Notes: generated by a model from the sequence alone, not told the origin. Positions 44,254 through 54,311 are shown, counted from the first letter of the stretch. The stretch: 64,000 bases of DNA from Eleftheria terrae (GCF_030419005.1 NZ_CP106951.1:4588001-4652000); one strand, 5' to 3'. Numbers and translations are program-made.

Positions 44254-46077
44254 TCAGGAGGCGGCGGCGGTGGCCAGCGGCCTGGGGCAGCCGGCGCGGG
44301 AGCTGCGCTCGGCGGCCAGCCAGCGGTCCATCCAGCGGTCCAGCACCGACAACGGCAAGGCGCCCTCGTCAAGCACCGCGTTGTGGAAGCGGCGGATGTC
44401 GAAGCACTCGCCCAGCTCGCGCTGCATGCGGTTGCGCAGCCCGGCGATGTGCAGCTGGCCGATCTTGTAGCCCAACGCCTGGCCCGGCCAGACAAAATAG
44501 CGGTCGACCTCGGCGGCGACTTCTTCCTCGCGCATGCCGGTGCGCTCGGTCATCCAGGAGATGGCCTTGGCGCGGCTCCAGCCGAAAGCATGGATGCCGG
44601 TGTCCACCACCAGGCGGGCGGCGCGGTAGATCTCCATGCGCAGCTGGCCGAAGCGGGCATAGGGGTCGGTGTACAGGCCCAGCGAGCTGCCCAGTGTCTC
44701 GGCATAGAGCGCCCAGCCTTCGCCGTAGGCCACATACCAGTTGGCGCGGCGCAGCATGGGCAGCTGCGAGAGTTCGAGCGCGCGGGCGTTCTGCAGGTGG
44801 TGGCCGGGCACCGCCTCGTGCAGGAACAGGGCCTCCATCTCCCAGGTGGGGCGGCGCTCGAGGGCCATCACGTTGGCATTGAACCAGCCGGCGCGCGAGC
44901 CGTCCGCGGTGCCGGGGCTGTAGTACTCGGGCGACTCCGGCCCTTCGTGCTCAGGCTGTGCGCGAATGCCATAGGGCATGCGCGGCAGCTCGGCAAACAG
45001 CTTGGGCAGCTCGGCGTCCACCCGCTTGGCGATGTCGCGGTAGCGCGCCAGCAGCGCCTCGGGCGAGTTCAGCAGGAAGCGCGGCTGCGTGTTCATCCAG
45101 TCGACGAATTGCGGGAAGGTCCCCTTGAACTCGGTGGAGAGCATGAGCTTCTCCATCTCGCCGCGCAGCCGGGCCACCTCGGACAGGCCCAGCTCGTGGA
45201 TTTGCTGCGGCTCCATGTCGGTGGTGGTCTGCGAGCGCACCATGAAGCGGTAGTACTCGGGACCGCCGGGGTAGTGCGACATGCCGCCCTCCACCGGGCT
45301 GCGCGGCAGGTAGTCCTGCTGCACGAAGGCCTTCAGGCGGGCGAAGGCGGGCCGCACCTGCTGCTCGATGACCTGCCGTGCCTCGCGGGCCAGCGCGTCG
45401 CGCTGTGCGGCCGTGAGCTCTTTGGGCAGGTCCTTGAACGGCTGGTACAGCGGGCTGTGCTCTGCATCCGCGGCGACCAGGGTGTCGATCTGCGCCGGCA
45501 CCTTCTCCATCGAGGAGCGGAAGGTCACCCAGCCGATGCCCATGCCATGGCGCATGGCGCCGATGTCGCGCTCGATGGCGGCGGGCAGCGCGCGCAGCCG
45601 GGCCAGGTAGTTGCGGTAGTCCTGCTCGGTGCGGAAGGGCATGTTCAGCACCAGTTGCGGGAACTCCAGATGCACGCCGGCCTTGTTGCTGAGCACCATG
45701 GTGCCGGTGGCCGGAAAGCCCAGCGACTGCTCGCTGTCTTCCAGGTGGTGCAGGAAGACGTCGTAGCTCACCTTGCGGGCATCGTCGAGCTGCTCGCGGG
45801 GCACCTCGGCCTTGAGCCGGCGGATGTAGTCGCGGGTGCCCTCCAGCTGCCGCTGCAGCGCCGGCAGCGAGCGGTCGGCCAGGCGGTCGTCATAGCGGTG
45901 GTCGCCCACGCTGGTGGCCCATTCGGGGTCGATCTGCATCGTCCACTCCCAGTGCTCCTGCATCAGGCGCTCCAGCGCCGGCACCGCCGGGCTGTTGCCG
46001 GGCGCTGGGCGGGTGGCACAGCCGCCGACGATGGCAGCCATGCAAAGCAGAAGACAACAGCGGCGCACAAGGGACAT
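44254..46077 (-). CDS. DUF885 family peptidase-like lipoprotein
   Basis: Predicted 607-aa exported protein. ATG 46077 follows GGAGAG. The leader 'LVRRCCLLLCMAAIVGGCAT' ends in a lipobox Cys, so it is a lipoprotein. DUF885 proteins resemble zinc metallopeptidases. The helix with 'ALFLHEAVPGHHLQ' (about 440) and the later 'YGEGWALYAE' provide the His/Glu pattern expected for a metal site. It is on the same strand as the TonB receptor, 297 bp upstream, so it may prepare peptide substrates for that transporter. This link is inference from position. The gap to the receptor has no clear terminator. Confidence 0.87.
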   Translation of the reverse strand: MSLVRRCCLLLCMAAIVGGCATRPAPGNSPAVPALERLMQEHWEWTMQIDPEWATSVGDHRYDDRLADRSLPALQRQLEGTRDYIRRLKAEVPREQLDDARKVSYDVFLHHLEDSEQSLGFPATGTMVLSNKAGVHLEFPQLVLNMPFRTEQDYRNYLARLRALPAAIERDIGAMRHGMGIGWVTFRSSMEKVPAQIDTLVAADAEHSPLYQPFKDLPKELTAAQRDALAREARQVIEQQVRPAFARLKAFVQQDYLPRSPVEGGMSHYPGGPEYYRFMVRSQTTTDMEPQQIHELGLSEVARLRGEMEKLMLSTEFKGTFPQFVDWMNTQPRFLLNSPEALLARYRDIAKRVDAELPKLFAELPRMPYGIRAQPEHEGPESPEYYSPGTADGSRAGWFNANVMALERRPTWEMEALFLHEAVPGHHLQNARALELSQLPMLRRANWYVAYGEGWALYAETLGSSLGLYTDPYARFGQLRMEIYRAARLVVDTGIHAFGWSRAKAISWMTERTGMREEEVAAEVDRYFVWPGQALGYKIGQLHIAGLRNRMQRELGECFDIRRFHNAVLDEGALPLSVLDRWMDRWLAAERSSRAGCPRPLATAAAS

Positions 46078-46454
46078 ACGGGCTCTCCGTGGTGAGGTGC
46101 GCCGGCGAGGCCCGGCGCAGTGGATGTGGATGAAGCGCTGCCTCGGATCAAGTGCCGCCGGCAAGGGCGGGTGACACGAGGCTGGGGGGCTGCGAAGGCG
46201 GGCGACTCGGGCGGGACGCCGACGAGTGCAGGGAAGGGCCGGCCGGCGACGATGTGTGGGGCAGGGCACCGCCCCGCGCCCGGGCAGGCCGGATCGGGGG
46301 CGTGGAGGCGGACGGCGCGTGCCGCTGAAAATCGATGTTCAAGCCGGTTCCCGTGGTGCGTCCGGAAACCCGGACACGAGTGCATGTATCGGCACGCAAT
46401 TCAAGTTTCGTGCCGGGTTGCAGCGGAGGCTTGCGCAACTTCGATAATGGAACG
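46078..46454. other. Divergent intergenic region before the Lhr-type helicase
   Basis: This 377-bp region between the minus-strand DUF885 gene and the plus-strand helicase gene shows no convincing gene. A GATAAT at 46443-46448 lies only six bases before the helicase ATG, and no -35 matches. No LexA-like palindrome (CTGT-N8-ACAG) is evident by eye. Only GC-rich inverted repeats are visible. Confidence 0.4.
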
Positions 46455-48920
46455 ATGAACTCTCAGCACCGGCTCGCCGAGCAGTGGTTCCAGGCGCAGG
46501 GCTGGCAGCCCTTCGACTTCCAGCGTGAGGTGTGGACAGCCCTGGCCGCTGGCCGCAGCGGCTTGCTGCATGCGACCACCGGGGCCGGGAAGACCTATGC
46601 GGTGTGGCTGGGCGCCTTGCTGCGGGGCCGATCCAGGGTGATGCCGGCTGGCGCAAAACCGCCATTGCAGGTCATCTGGATCACACCGATGCGGGCGCTG
46701 GCGGCCGATACGGAGCGGGCGCTGCTGCGGCCGCTGCCCGAGATTGCTCCACAGTGGAGCGTTGGCTTGCGCACCGGTGACACGCCGAGCGCCGAGCGTG
46801 CCCGCCAGGACCGGCGCTGGCCCACCGCGCTGGTGACCACCCCGGAGTCGCTGAGCCTGATGTTGGCGCGCGAGCACGCGCGCGAGGAACTGGCCCAGGT
46901 GCACACCGTGGTGGTGGACGAATGGCATGAGCTGATCGCCAGCAAGCGCGGCGTGCAAGTGCAGCTGGCGCTCGCCCGGCTGCGGCGCTGGAATCCGGGT
47001 TTGTCCACCTGGGGGCTCACTGCAACCTTGGGTAACCTGGAGCAGGCCATGGAGGTGCTTCTCGCCTCGAAGCAGGGCGTGCTGGTGCGGGGGCGGATCG
47101 ACAAGTCGCTGGTGATCGACACGCTGATTCCCCACGAGCCGGGCCGCTTCTCGTGGGCAGGCCATCTAGGGGCGCAGATGCAGCAGCCGGTGGTCGACGA
47201 GATCGAGCGCTCGGCCAGCACGCTGGTGTTCACCAACACCCGGTCGCAGGCCGAGATCTGGTACCAGATGTTGCTGGAGGCCCGCCCTGACTGGGCCGGC
47301 CTGGTGGCGCTGCACCACGGTTCGCTGGACAAGGAAGTGCGCGAATGGGTCGAGCTGGGGCTGAAGGAGGGGCGGCTGAAGGCCGTCGTGGCCACCTCTT
47401 CGCTGGACCTGGGGGTGGACTTCGCGCCGGTGGAGCGGGTGCTGCAGATCGGCTCGCCCAAGGGCGTGGCGCGCCTGCTGCAGCGCGCCGGCCGCAGCGG
47501 CCACGCGCCGGGACGGCCGAGTCGCGTGACGCTGGTGCCGACCCACACGCTGGAGCTGGTGGAGGCGGCTGCCGCACGGCGGGCGGCCCTGCTCGGCCGC
47601 ATCGAGAAGCGCACCTCGCCCGACAAGCCGCTGGACGTATTGGTGCAGCACCTGGTCACGGTGGCGCTGGGCGGCGGCTTCCAGTCGGAGGCGCTGTACG
47701 AGGAGGTGCGCAGCACCTACGCCTACGCCGGCCTTGCCCCGCATGAATGGCAATGGGCGCTGCGCTTCGTGGAGCGCGGTGGCGAGAGCCTGTCGGCCTA
47801 CCCGGAATACCACCGGGTGGCGCAGGTCGACGGCATCTGGCGTGTGCCGGACCGCGGCATTGCGCGGCGGCACAAGCTGTCCATCGGCACCATCGTGGCG
47901 GACGCGACGATGCAGGTGAAGTACCTCAGCGGCGGCCGCATCGGCAGCATCGAAGAGAGCTTCATCGCCCGCCTGCGCAAGGGCGACTGCTTCCTCTTCG
48001 GTGGCCGCCTGCTGGAGTTCATCCGGGTGCAGGACCTGGTGGCCTATGTGAAGCGGGCCGAGCGCAAGAGTGGGGCAGTGCCGCGCTGGAACGGCAGCAA
48101 GATGCCGCTGTCCACCGAGATGGGTGACATGGTGCAGGAGCTGCTCGGCGCGGCCCGGCAAGGACAGTTCGATGCCCCGGAGCTGCAGGCCGCCCGCGAC
48201 ATGCTGCAAACCCAGCAGCGGCTGTCGCGCCTGCCGACGCCCGAGACCTTGCTGGTGGAGCGCTACCGCTCGCGCGAAGGCCACCACCTATATCTCTATC
48301 CCTTCGCTGGCCGGCATGTGCACATCGGCCTGGCCAGCCTGCTGGCCTGGCGGCTGTCGCGCCACCAGCCCAATACCTTCAGCCTCTCGGTCAATGACTA
48401 TGGGCTGGAGTTGCTCAGCGCGTTGCCGATCGACGCCGAGGCGGTGCTCGACAAGTCGGCCTTCGACACCGGGGCCTTGCTGGAGGACGTGCTCGCCAGC
48501 CTGAACTCCTCGGAGCTGGCGCAGCGGCGCTTTCGTGAAATCGCCCGGGTGGCGGGGCTCATCTTCACCGGCTACCCGGGCGCGCCGAAGAGCATGAAGC
48601 AGCTGCAGGCCTCGAGCTCGCTGTTCTTCGAGGTGTTTCGCAAGTACGATGCAGGCAACCTGCTGCTGAGCCAGGCTGACCAGGAAGTGCTGAGCCAGGA
48701 GCTCGACATCCGCCGCCTGAACCAGACCCTCACTGCCATGGCGGCCCGGCGCATCGAAGACGTGCAGCTCGAGCACCCCAGCCCGCTGTCGCTGCCGTTG
48801 ATGGTGGAGCGCTTCCGCGAGCAGCTGAGCACCGAGAAGCTGGCCGACCGGCTCGAGCGCCTGCTGAAGGAAGCGCACCGGGCGGCCGCCGATAGCGAAG
48901 TTCCCGAGGTTCCGACATGA
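46455..48920 (+). CDS. Ligase-associated DEXH-box helicase (Lhr-Core type)
   Basis: Predicted 821-aa superfamily 2 DNA helicase of the bacterial Lhr-Core group encoded with ATP-dependent ligases (TIGR04121-like, as known to me). Motif I is '[10 protein letters not shown]' (about 33-43), motif II 'VVVDEWHEL' (about 153-160) and motif III 'GLTATLGN'. Helicase C motifs are '[41 protein letters not shown]'-like, listed here only as family landmarks around residues 355-395. A winged-helix and C-terminal core follow. ATG 46455 is chosen over the open upstream frame. It overlaps the YkvA gene by 4 bp. The exonuclease and ligase partners are at 25.9-30.1 kb. Confidence 0.92.
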   Translation: MNSQHRLAEQWFQAQGWQPFDFQREVWTALAAGRSGLLHATTGAGKTYAVWLGALLRGRSRVMPAGAKPPLQVIWITPMRALAADTERALLRPLPEIAPQWSVGLRTGDTPSAERARQDRRWPTALVTTPESLSLMLAREHAREELAQVHTVVVDEWHELIASKRGVQVQLALARLRRWNPGLSTWGLTATLGNLEQAMEVLLASKQGVLVRGRIDKSLVIDTLIPHEPGRFSWAGHLGAQMQQPVVDEIERSASTLVFTNTRSQAEIWYQMLLEARPDWAGLVALHHGSLDKEVREWVELGLKEGRLKAVVATSSLDLGVDFAPVERVLQIGSPKGVARLLQRAGRSGHAPGRPSRVTLVPTHTLELVEAAAARRAALLGRIEKRTSPDKPLDVLVQHLVTVALGGGFQSEALYEEVRSTYAYAGLAPHEWQWALRFVERGGESLSAYPEYHRVAQVDGIWRVPDRGIARRHKLSIGTIVADATMQVKYLSGGRIGSIEESFIARLRKGDCFLFGGRLLEFIRVQDLVAYVKRAERKSGAVPRWNGSKMPLSTEMGDMVQELLGAARQGQFDAPELQAARDMLQTQQRLSRLPTPETLLVERYRSREGHHLYLYPFAGRHVHIGLASLLAWRLSRHQPNTFSLSVNDYGLELLSALPIDAEAVLDKSAFDTGALLEDVLASLNSSELAQRRFREIARVAGLIFTGYPGAPKSMKQLQASSSLFFEVFRKYDAGNLLLSQADQEVLSQELDIRRLNQTLTAMAARRIEDVQLEHPSPLSLPLMVERFREQLSTEKLADRLERLLKEAHRAAADSEVPEVPT

Positions 48921-49312
48921 GCAAGCTCACGCGCCTGGTGCGGACTGCCGACAAGGCGCGCCTGGCCACCTACCTGATCGCGCTGTGGAAGCTCTTCCAG
49001 CATCCCGAGACGCCGCGCCTGGCCAAGTGCGTGGCGGTGGCCGTGCTGGCCTATGCGGTCAGCCCGATCGACCTGATTCCCGACTTCATCCCGGTGCTGG
49101 GCCAGCTCGACGACCTGGTGCTGCTGCCGCTGGGCGTGGCGCTGGCGGTGAAGCTGACGCCGCGGCCCCTGTGGGAAGCGCGCCTGCGCGAAGCCGAGGC
49201 CACCCGCAGCAAGCTGCCTCGCATCCTGTGGGGCGCCGGGTTGATCGTGCTGCTGTGGCTGGTGCTGTTCGGCCTGTTCCTGTGGTGGGTGGCCGGGCGC
49301 TTCGGAGGCTGA
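48917..49312 (+). CDS. YkvA/DUF1232 membrane protein
   Basis: Predicted 131-aa inner-membrane protein. The family signature '[40 protein letters not shown]' is present in its centre (about 40-80). A second hydrophobic helix '[23 protein letters not shown]' lies near the C-terminus. It starts within the helicase stop (ATGA overlap), so the two are translationally coupled; the link to DNA repair is unexplained. Function of DUF1232 is not known. In many genomes the PdeM endonuclease gene follows the helicase, and here it does not. Confidence 0.88.
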   Translation: MSKLTRLVRTADKARLATYLIALWKLFQHPETPRLAKCVAVAVLAYAVSPIDLIPDFIPVLGQLDDLVLLPLGVALAVKLTPRPLWEARLREAEATRSKLPRILWGAGLIVLLWLVLFGLFLWWVAGRFGG

Positions 49313-49321
49313 GGCGCCGGC

Positions 49322-51415
49322 TCAGAGCCGCCACGAGAGGCCGAGCCACCAGCGCCTGGGCGCCCCGGGTTCGAAGTAGCGGCGGTTGCCTTCATTGACG
49401 ATCACGCTGCCGATGTGCCGGCGGTCGGCCAGGTTGTCCAGGCGAAGCTGCAGCTGCGGGCCCTGGCCGGTGCTGTCCTGCAGCGAGCAGGCCGCGCGCA
49501 GCGCCCACAGCCCATGGCCGGCGGCGAAATCGCTGTTGGCGTCGTCCACCGGCATGCGGCCCTGGCCGCGCCATTCGATGGCCAGTTCATGGCCGGCGGC
49601 GGGCTGCCAGGCCAGGTCGATGAAGGCGCTGCGTGGGGTGGTGCCGGCGATGCGGCGACTGCCGCCGGCGGCGCCTGCCGCGGGCCGGCTTCGGTAGGCG
49701 GCATCCAGCACGGTGAAGGCGGCCTGCGTTTTCCAGTGGGCCGACCAGCGCTGCTGCCAGCCCAGCTCCAGCCCGCGGCGGCGGGTGCGCCCGACATTGC
49801 CGAACACCGAGCGGCCACCGCTGTTCGAGAGTACGCCAATCTCGTCGTCGGTGTCGGCCTGGAACCCGGCCGCGTCGAGTGCCGTGCCCGCGTCCGTGCT
49901 GCGCCACTTGGCGCCGAGCTCCAGCTGGCGGCTGCGCTGCGGCCGCAGCGTCTGGTTGAAGCCGGCGTCGCCGTTGCTGCGGTAGGCCAGCTCGTTGAGC
50001 GTCGGCGACTCGAAGCCGCGACCGGCGCTGGCATACAGGCTCAGGCGAGGCGCGGCCAGCCATTGCAGGCCGGCCACCGGCTGGGTGTAGCGAAAGCGGC
50101 GGTCGCCGGAGTCGTCCCCGTTGGCCAGGTAGCGGTCGCTGGACGACAGGCGCAGCTCGCCATGCCGCAGCCCCAGCGTGCCGACCACCGCAGCGCCAAG
50201 GGGCCAGCGGCCCTGCGCATAGACATCGGTGCTGGCCGCCACATTGGCTTCGTCGCGCCGCAGCGGCCCGCGCATGCCGAGCTGGGGCGCGTCGGCACCG
50301 CCAGTGAAGTTCTGCCAGCCGCGCCGGGTGTCACCCTGCCGCTCGCGGGCCACGCCGGCGACCAGCTGCACGCCGTGCCAGCGCCAGTGCGCCCGCAGGT
50401 CCAGCCCGTGATAGCGGCGCGACAGGCCCACCACGCCGCCGCCATGCCCCGGCCGCAGTTGCGGCTGTGGCGGTATGGCCTGCCATTGCTCGACCCGGCG
50501 CTGGCCGAGGTAGGCCGTCAGCTCGGTGCGCTCCAGCGGTGTGCCGTCGTAGCGGCGCTCCCAGTGCAGGCCGAGCTGCTGCTGGCGCACCGTCTTGCGG
50601 GTGTCATGGCGAGTGGCTTCGGGCAGGCTGCCCTGTGGCGTGCGCTGGTAGGTGCTGCGGTCCAGGCCCAGGGGGTCGTCGGCTGGCTGTTCCAGCGCGC
50701 TGGCGTGCCAGGTGAGGGTGTCGCGCCCGCCCTGCCAGCCCAGCCGCCACTGCGCCAGGGTGCGGCGCGCCTCGCTGTGCGGCCGCAGGCCGTCGGTTTG
50801 CCAGCCGAGGAGGCCGGCGCGCACATTCCAGCCATTGGCCAGCGGCGTCTCGAGGCGGGCATGCACCTGCCGGCTGCCGTGGCTGCCGAGGTCCAGGCCC
50901 AGCACCGCCTGGCGCCGCTGCGGCGGCCGCGTCACCAGCGCGATGACGCCGCCGGAGCTGGCGCCATAGAGGGCCGAGAAGGGCCCGCGCAGCACCTCGA
51001 TGCGCTCGGCGCCCTGCAGGTCGAAGTGCGTGGCCTGGCCGGTGCCGTCGGGCATCGTGGCAGGAATGCCGTCGGTGTAGAGCCGCAGTCCGCGCACGCC
51101 GAAGGCCGCGCGGGCGCCGAAGCCGCGCGAGCTGATCTGCAGGTCCTGGGCATGGTTGTGGCGGTTGTAGGCCGCCAGGCCGGGCACGCGCGCCAGGGCC
51201 TCGGAGAGGTCCACCCGCGGGCCGGCCGCGCGCAGCGCCTCGGCGTCGATCACGCCGATGGCGTAAGGCGCATCGAACACGCGGGTCTCCGCCCGCGAGC
51301 CGGTCACCACCACCGGCTCCAGCCGCTGGACGGCGGCGGCGTCCGCGGCCAGCACCGGGCGCCCGCACAGCAGCGCGCACACGGCGGCCGCCGGCCAGCG
51401 CAAGCAGCAGCGCAT
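49322..51415 (-). CDS. TonB-dependent outer-membrane receptor
   Basis: Predicted 697-aa receptor. The signal peptide ends near 'RPVLA-AD'. A plug domain (about 30-150) carries 'LEPVVVTGSRAETRVFDAPYAIGVIDAEAL', 'NHAQDLQISSRGFGARAAFGVRGLRLYTDGIP' and 'ERIEVLRGPFSALYGASSGGVIAL'. The beta barrel follows and ends 'WWLGLSWRL'. The plug pattern is that of FecA/FhuA-like or vitamin-type receptors; the ligand is not deducible. It lies 20 bp downstream of rocF on the same strand with no clear ribosome site, so it may be translated by coupling. It differs clearly from the receptor at 41-44 kb. Confidence 0.9.
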   Translation of the reverse strand: MRCCLRWPAAAVCALLCGRPVLAADAAAVQRLEPVVVTGSRAETRVFDAPYAIGVIDAEALRAAGPRVDLSEALARVPGLAAYNRHNHAQDLQISSRGFGARAAFGVRGLRLYTDGIPATMPDGTGQATHFDLQGAERIEVLRGPFSALYGASSGGVIALVTRPPQRRQAVLGLDLGSHGSRQVHARLETPLANGWNVRAGLLGWQTDGLRPHSEARRTLAQWRLGWQGGRDTLTWHASALEQPADDPLGLDRSTYQRTPQGSLPEATRHDTRKTVRQQQLGLHWERRYDGTPLERTELTAYLGQRRVEQWQAIPPQPQLRPGHGGGVVGLSRRYHGLDLRAHWRWHGVQLVAGVARERQGDTRRGWQNFTGGADAPQLGMRGPLRRDEANVAASTDVYAQGRWPLGAAVVGTLGLRHGELRLSSSDRYLANGDDSGDRRFRYTQPVAGLQWLAAPRLSLYASAGRGFESPTLNELAYRSNGDAGFNQTLRPQRSRQLELGAKWRSTDAGTALDAAGFQADTDDEIGVLSNSGGRSVFGNVGRTRRRGLELGWQQRWSAHWKTQAAFTVLDAAYRSRPAAGAAGGSRRIAGTTPRSAFIDLAWQPAAGHELAIEWRGQGRMPVDDANSDFAAGHGLWALRAACSLQDSTGQGPQLQLRLDNLADRRHIGSVIVNEGNRRYFEPGAPRRWWLGLSWRL

Positions 51416-51435
51416 CGGTCGGTGGGCGCGGGCGG

Positions 51436-52350
51436 TCAGCGGCGCATCAGGGTGGACTTGCCGAACAGGCTGGCGATCAGGTCCACCGCGATCTCGGCGG
51501 TCTGGTTGCGCACGTCCAGCGCCGGATTCAGCTCCATCACGTCGAGCGAGCCGAGGCGGCCGCTGTCATAGATCATCTCCATGCAGAGCTGGGCCTCGCG
51601 GTAGGTCGGGCCGCCCCGCACGGTGGTGCCGACACCGGGCGCCACGTCGGGGTCGAGGAAGTCGACATCGAAGCTCACATGCAGGTGGGTGTTGCTGTCC
51701 ATCATGGCCAGCGCCAGCTCCATGGTGTGGCGCATGCCCATCTCGTCGATGTAGCGCATGTCGAACACCTCCAGCCCCATTTCATGGACGAAGCGCTTCT
51801 CGCCTTCGTCCACGCTGCGGATGCCGATCTGGCGCACCGACTGCGGCGTGATGGCCGGCACATGCCCGCCGATCTGCACCAGCGGCTCGGGGCCGTGGCC
51901 GCACAGGCAAGCCACCGGCATACCGTGGATGTTGCCGCTCGGCGTGATCAGGCTGGTGTTGAAGTCGGCATGCGCGTCGAGCCACAGCACCCGCAGCTTC
52001 TTGCCCTGCTCGCGGCAGTGGCGCGCCACGGCGCTGATCGAGCCGATGCCCAGGCAGTGGTCACCCCCCAGCAGGATGGGCAGGCGGCCGAGCTTGAGCT
52101 CGGCATGCACTGCCGCATGCACCGCCGTGTTCCAGGCCACCACCTCGGCCAGGTGGCGGTAGCCGTCGCTGGCCGGCAGCCACGGGTTGGGCGGGCCGTT
52201 GAGGTTGCCGCGGTCGAAGACCGGGCACTCCATCGACTCCAGCATGGTCTGCAGACCCGCCACCCGCAGGGCCTCGGGCCCCATGGACACGCCGCGGGCA
52301 CCGGCGCCGACGTCGGTCGGCGCGCCGATCAGGCTGACTGGAATGGGCAT
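51436..52350 (-). CDS. rocF: Arginase
   Basis: Hydrolyses L-arginine to ornithine and urea using a binuclear manganese centre in the cytoplasm. Predicted 304 aa, the usual length. Motifs in order are 'GAPTDVGAGARGVSMGPEALR' near the start, 'LLGGDHCLGIGS', 'LWLDAHADFNT', 'SGNIHGMPVA', 'SFDVDFLDPDVAPG' and 'MELNPALD'; these hold all the His/Asp metal ligands. The 'NIHGMP' and long C-terminal helix favour arginase over agmatinase. AGGAG lies nine bases before ATG. It is between a LOG-family gene and a TonB receptor gene. Confidence 0.93.
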   Translation of the reverse strand: MPIPVSLIGAPTDVGAGARGVSMGPEALRVAGLQTMLESMECPVFDRGNLNGPPNPWLPASDGYRHLAEVVAWNTAVHAAVHAELKLGRLPILLGGDHCLGIGSISAVARHCREQGKKLRVLWLDAHADFNTSLITPSGNIHGMPVACLCGHGPEPLVQIGGHVPAITPQSVRQIGIRSVDEGEKRFVHEMGLEVFDMRYIDEMGMRHTMELALAMMDSNTHLHVSFDVDFLDPDVAPGVGTTVRGGPTYREAQLCMEMIYDSGRLGSLDVMELNPALDVRNQTAEIAVDLIASLFGKSTLMRR

Positions 52351-52395
52351 GGTGTGTGGCTCCTGGATCGGGCAAGGAAAGGGAATGGAAGCGGC

Positions 52396-53298
52396 TCAGA
52401 CGTCATCGGCATGGCCGCGCTCGGCCGGCGGGTGGTCCTGTTCATAGGCGCTGCGGATGATCGCCCAGGCCTCGTCGGCCGACTCGACGAACTGGAACAG
52501 CCCCACGTCGTCGGGCGAGATCATGCCGGTGTCGACCAGCACGTCGAAGTTGATCAGGCGGGTCCAGAACTCTCGGCCGAACAGCAGCACCGGGCGGCGG
52601 CGGCACTTGCCGGTCTGCATCAGGGTCAGCACCTCGAACAGCTCGTCCATCGTGCCGAAGCCACCGGGGAAGCACACCAGCGCGACCGAGCGCATCAGGA
52701 AGTGCATCTTGCGCAGGCCGAAGTAGTGGAACAGGAAGCACAGCTCCGGCGTCACATAGGGGTTGGGCTCCTGCTCGTGCGGCAGCACGATGTTGAGCCC
52801 GATGCTCTTGCCGCCGGCTTCGAAGGCGCCACGATTGCCGGCCTCCATCACGCCGGGGCCGCCACCGGTGACGACGTACAGCGGCGGGTCGAGCTGCCGC
52901 GAGGCCTCGGTGGCCAGCGTCGCGAAGCGGCGCGCCTCCTCGTAGTAGCGCGACATGCCCACGCGCGCCTCGGCATGCCGGATCAGCACCGGGTCACCGC
53001 CGCGGCGTGCTTCCTCCAGCAGTTGCTGCGAGACGTCGCGCGGCGGAATGCGGGCGCTGCCGAAGATGACGATGGTGGCCTCGATGCCGTGCTCACGCTG
53101 CACCAGTTCCGGCTTCAGCAGCTCCAGCTGCATGCGGACCGGGCGCAGCTCCTCGCGCAGCAGGAAATCGGTGTCGCTGAAGGCGAGGCGGTAGGCGCTT
53201 TCGGGGCCGCCGTAGCGGGGCAGCTCGGTGGCGGCGGCGGCATCTTCCTGTGCCGAGGGGAAGTTGCGGGCGGGCGCTGTCTGACGCTTTTGTTCCAT
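52396..53298 (-). CDS. LOG-family protein (TIGR00730-type, Rossmann fold)
   Basis: Predicted 300-aa member of the LOG/lysine-decarboxylase-like family, which includes cytokinin-type nucleoside 5'-monophosphate phosphoribohydrolases. The motif 'FPGGFGTMDELFEVLTL' (the PGGxGTxxE active site) and 'VVTGGGPGVMEAGNRGAFEAG' are intact. The protein carries an N-terminal extension of about 70 residues ('YRLAFSDTDFLLREELRPVR') seen in the longer proteobacterial form. ATG 53298 has no strong ribosome site, so the exact start is uncertain. It precedes rocF by 45 bp on the same strand. The bacterial role is likely nucleotide salvage. Confidence 0.87.
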   Translation of the reverse strand: MEQKRQTAPARNFPSAQEDAAAATELPRYGGPESAYRLAFSDTDFLLREELRPVRMQLELLKPELVQREHGIEATIVIFGSARIPPRDVSQQLLEEARRGGDPVLIRHAEARVGMSRYYEEARRFATLATEASRQLDPPLYVVTGGGPGVMEAGNRGAFEAGGKSIGLNIVLPHEQEPNPYVTPELCFLFHYFGLRKMHFLMRSVALVCFPGGFGTMDELFEVLTLMQTGKCRRRPVLLFGREFWTRLINFDVLVDTGMISPDDVGLFQFVESADEAWAIIRSAYEQDHPPAERGHADDV

Positions 53299-53433
53299 GC
53301 AATACACCAAGTGTGATTCACAGTGCGCCAGCTTAGCTGACCCACCCGACCGGCGTGCCGTGCCCCTGCTGGCTCTGCAAATCGTTACTGCCTCGCAGAC
53401 GGGCAAGGTGCGTGCCGACGCGACCGTGGCGCG

Positions 53434-54192
53434 TCAAGGCGCCGGCCGGCCGCTGCACACCGGGCAGGCCAGGTTGCGCGGCACGCGGATCTCGTTCCAG
53501 GCCATTGCCAGGCCGTCGAGCATGTGCAGCCGGCCATGCATCGGGCTGCCGATGCCGGCCAGCAGCTTCAGCGCCTCGGCGGCCTGCACCGCGCCGACGA
53601 TGCCCACCAGCGGCGCGAACACCCCCATGGTGGCGCAGCGCACTTCGTCGAACTGCTGGTCGGGCGGGAACAGGCAGGCGTAGCAGGGCGAGTCCGGCTG
53701 CCTCACGTCGTAGACCGTCACCTGGCCGTCGAAGCGGATGGCTGCCCCGCTGACCAGCGGCCGGCCTTGTTCGACGCAGGCGCGGTTCACGGCTTGGCGG
53801 GTGGCGAAGTTGTCGCTGCAGTCGAGCACCACGTCGGCCTCGCGCACCCGCTCGGCCAGCAGCGCTGCGTCGGCATGGCGGGTGATGGGGCGCACCCGCA
53901 CATCGGGGTTGATGGCGGCGATACTGCGCGCCGCCGACTGCGCCTTGGGCTCGCCGATGCGGCTCATGTCATGGATGATCTGGCGCTGCAGGTTGGTGAG
54001 GTCGACGGTGTCGTCGTCGACCACGGTCAGGGTGCCCACACCCGCGGTGCCGAGGTAGAGCGCGGCCGGCGATCCAAGGCCGCCGGCGCCGATCACCAGG
54101 GCATGGCCGGCCAGCAGGCGGTCCTGTCCCTCCACACCGAGTTCGTTGAGCAGGAGGTGTCGGCTGTAGCGCAGCAGCTGGTCGTCGTTCAT
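53434..54192 (-). CDS. ThiF/MoeB/HesA-family adenylyltransferase (E1-like)
   Basis: Predicted 252-aa enzyme that adenylates the C-terminus of a ubiquitin-like sulfur carrier (ThiS or MoaD). The ATP site is 'VIGAGGLGSPAALYLGTAGVG' (about 33-53). 'DDDTVDLTNLQRQIIHD' follows, with the ATP-binding Asp and Arg. Zinc ligands are CxxC in 'PCYACLFPP' and the C-terminal 'CPVCSG'. A Cys in 'RCATMGVFAPLVG' is at the position of the catalytic Cys. No rhodanese domain is attached. ATG 54192 is used, although the frame stays open upstream through a repeat tract. No ThiS or MoaD gene is in the window, so MoeB and ThiF roles cannot be separated. Confidence 0.9.
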   Translation of the reverse strand: MNDDQLLRYSRHLLLNELGVEGQDRLLAGHALVIGAGGLGSPAALYLGTAGVGTLTVVDDDTVDLTNLQRQIIHDMSRIGEPKAQSAARSIAAINPDVRVRPITRHADAALLAERVREADVVLDCSDNFATRQAVNRACVEQGRPLVSGAAIRFDGQVTVYDVRQPDSPCYACLFPPDQQFDEVRCATMGVFAPLVGIVGAVQAAEALKLLAGIGSPMHGRLHMLDGLAMAWNEIRVPRNLACPVCSGRPAP

Positions 54193-54311
54193 CGGGCGAG
54201 CATACCCAAGGCCGCGCCGGGCGGCACGGGAAAGCGTGCGCCCGAGGGCCGGTGAGCGAGGGGCATCGGCCCTCGGGCGCCGGCCAGCAGACGCCTGCCC
54301 GGGCAGGGCCG

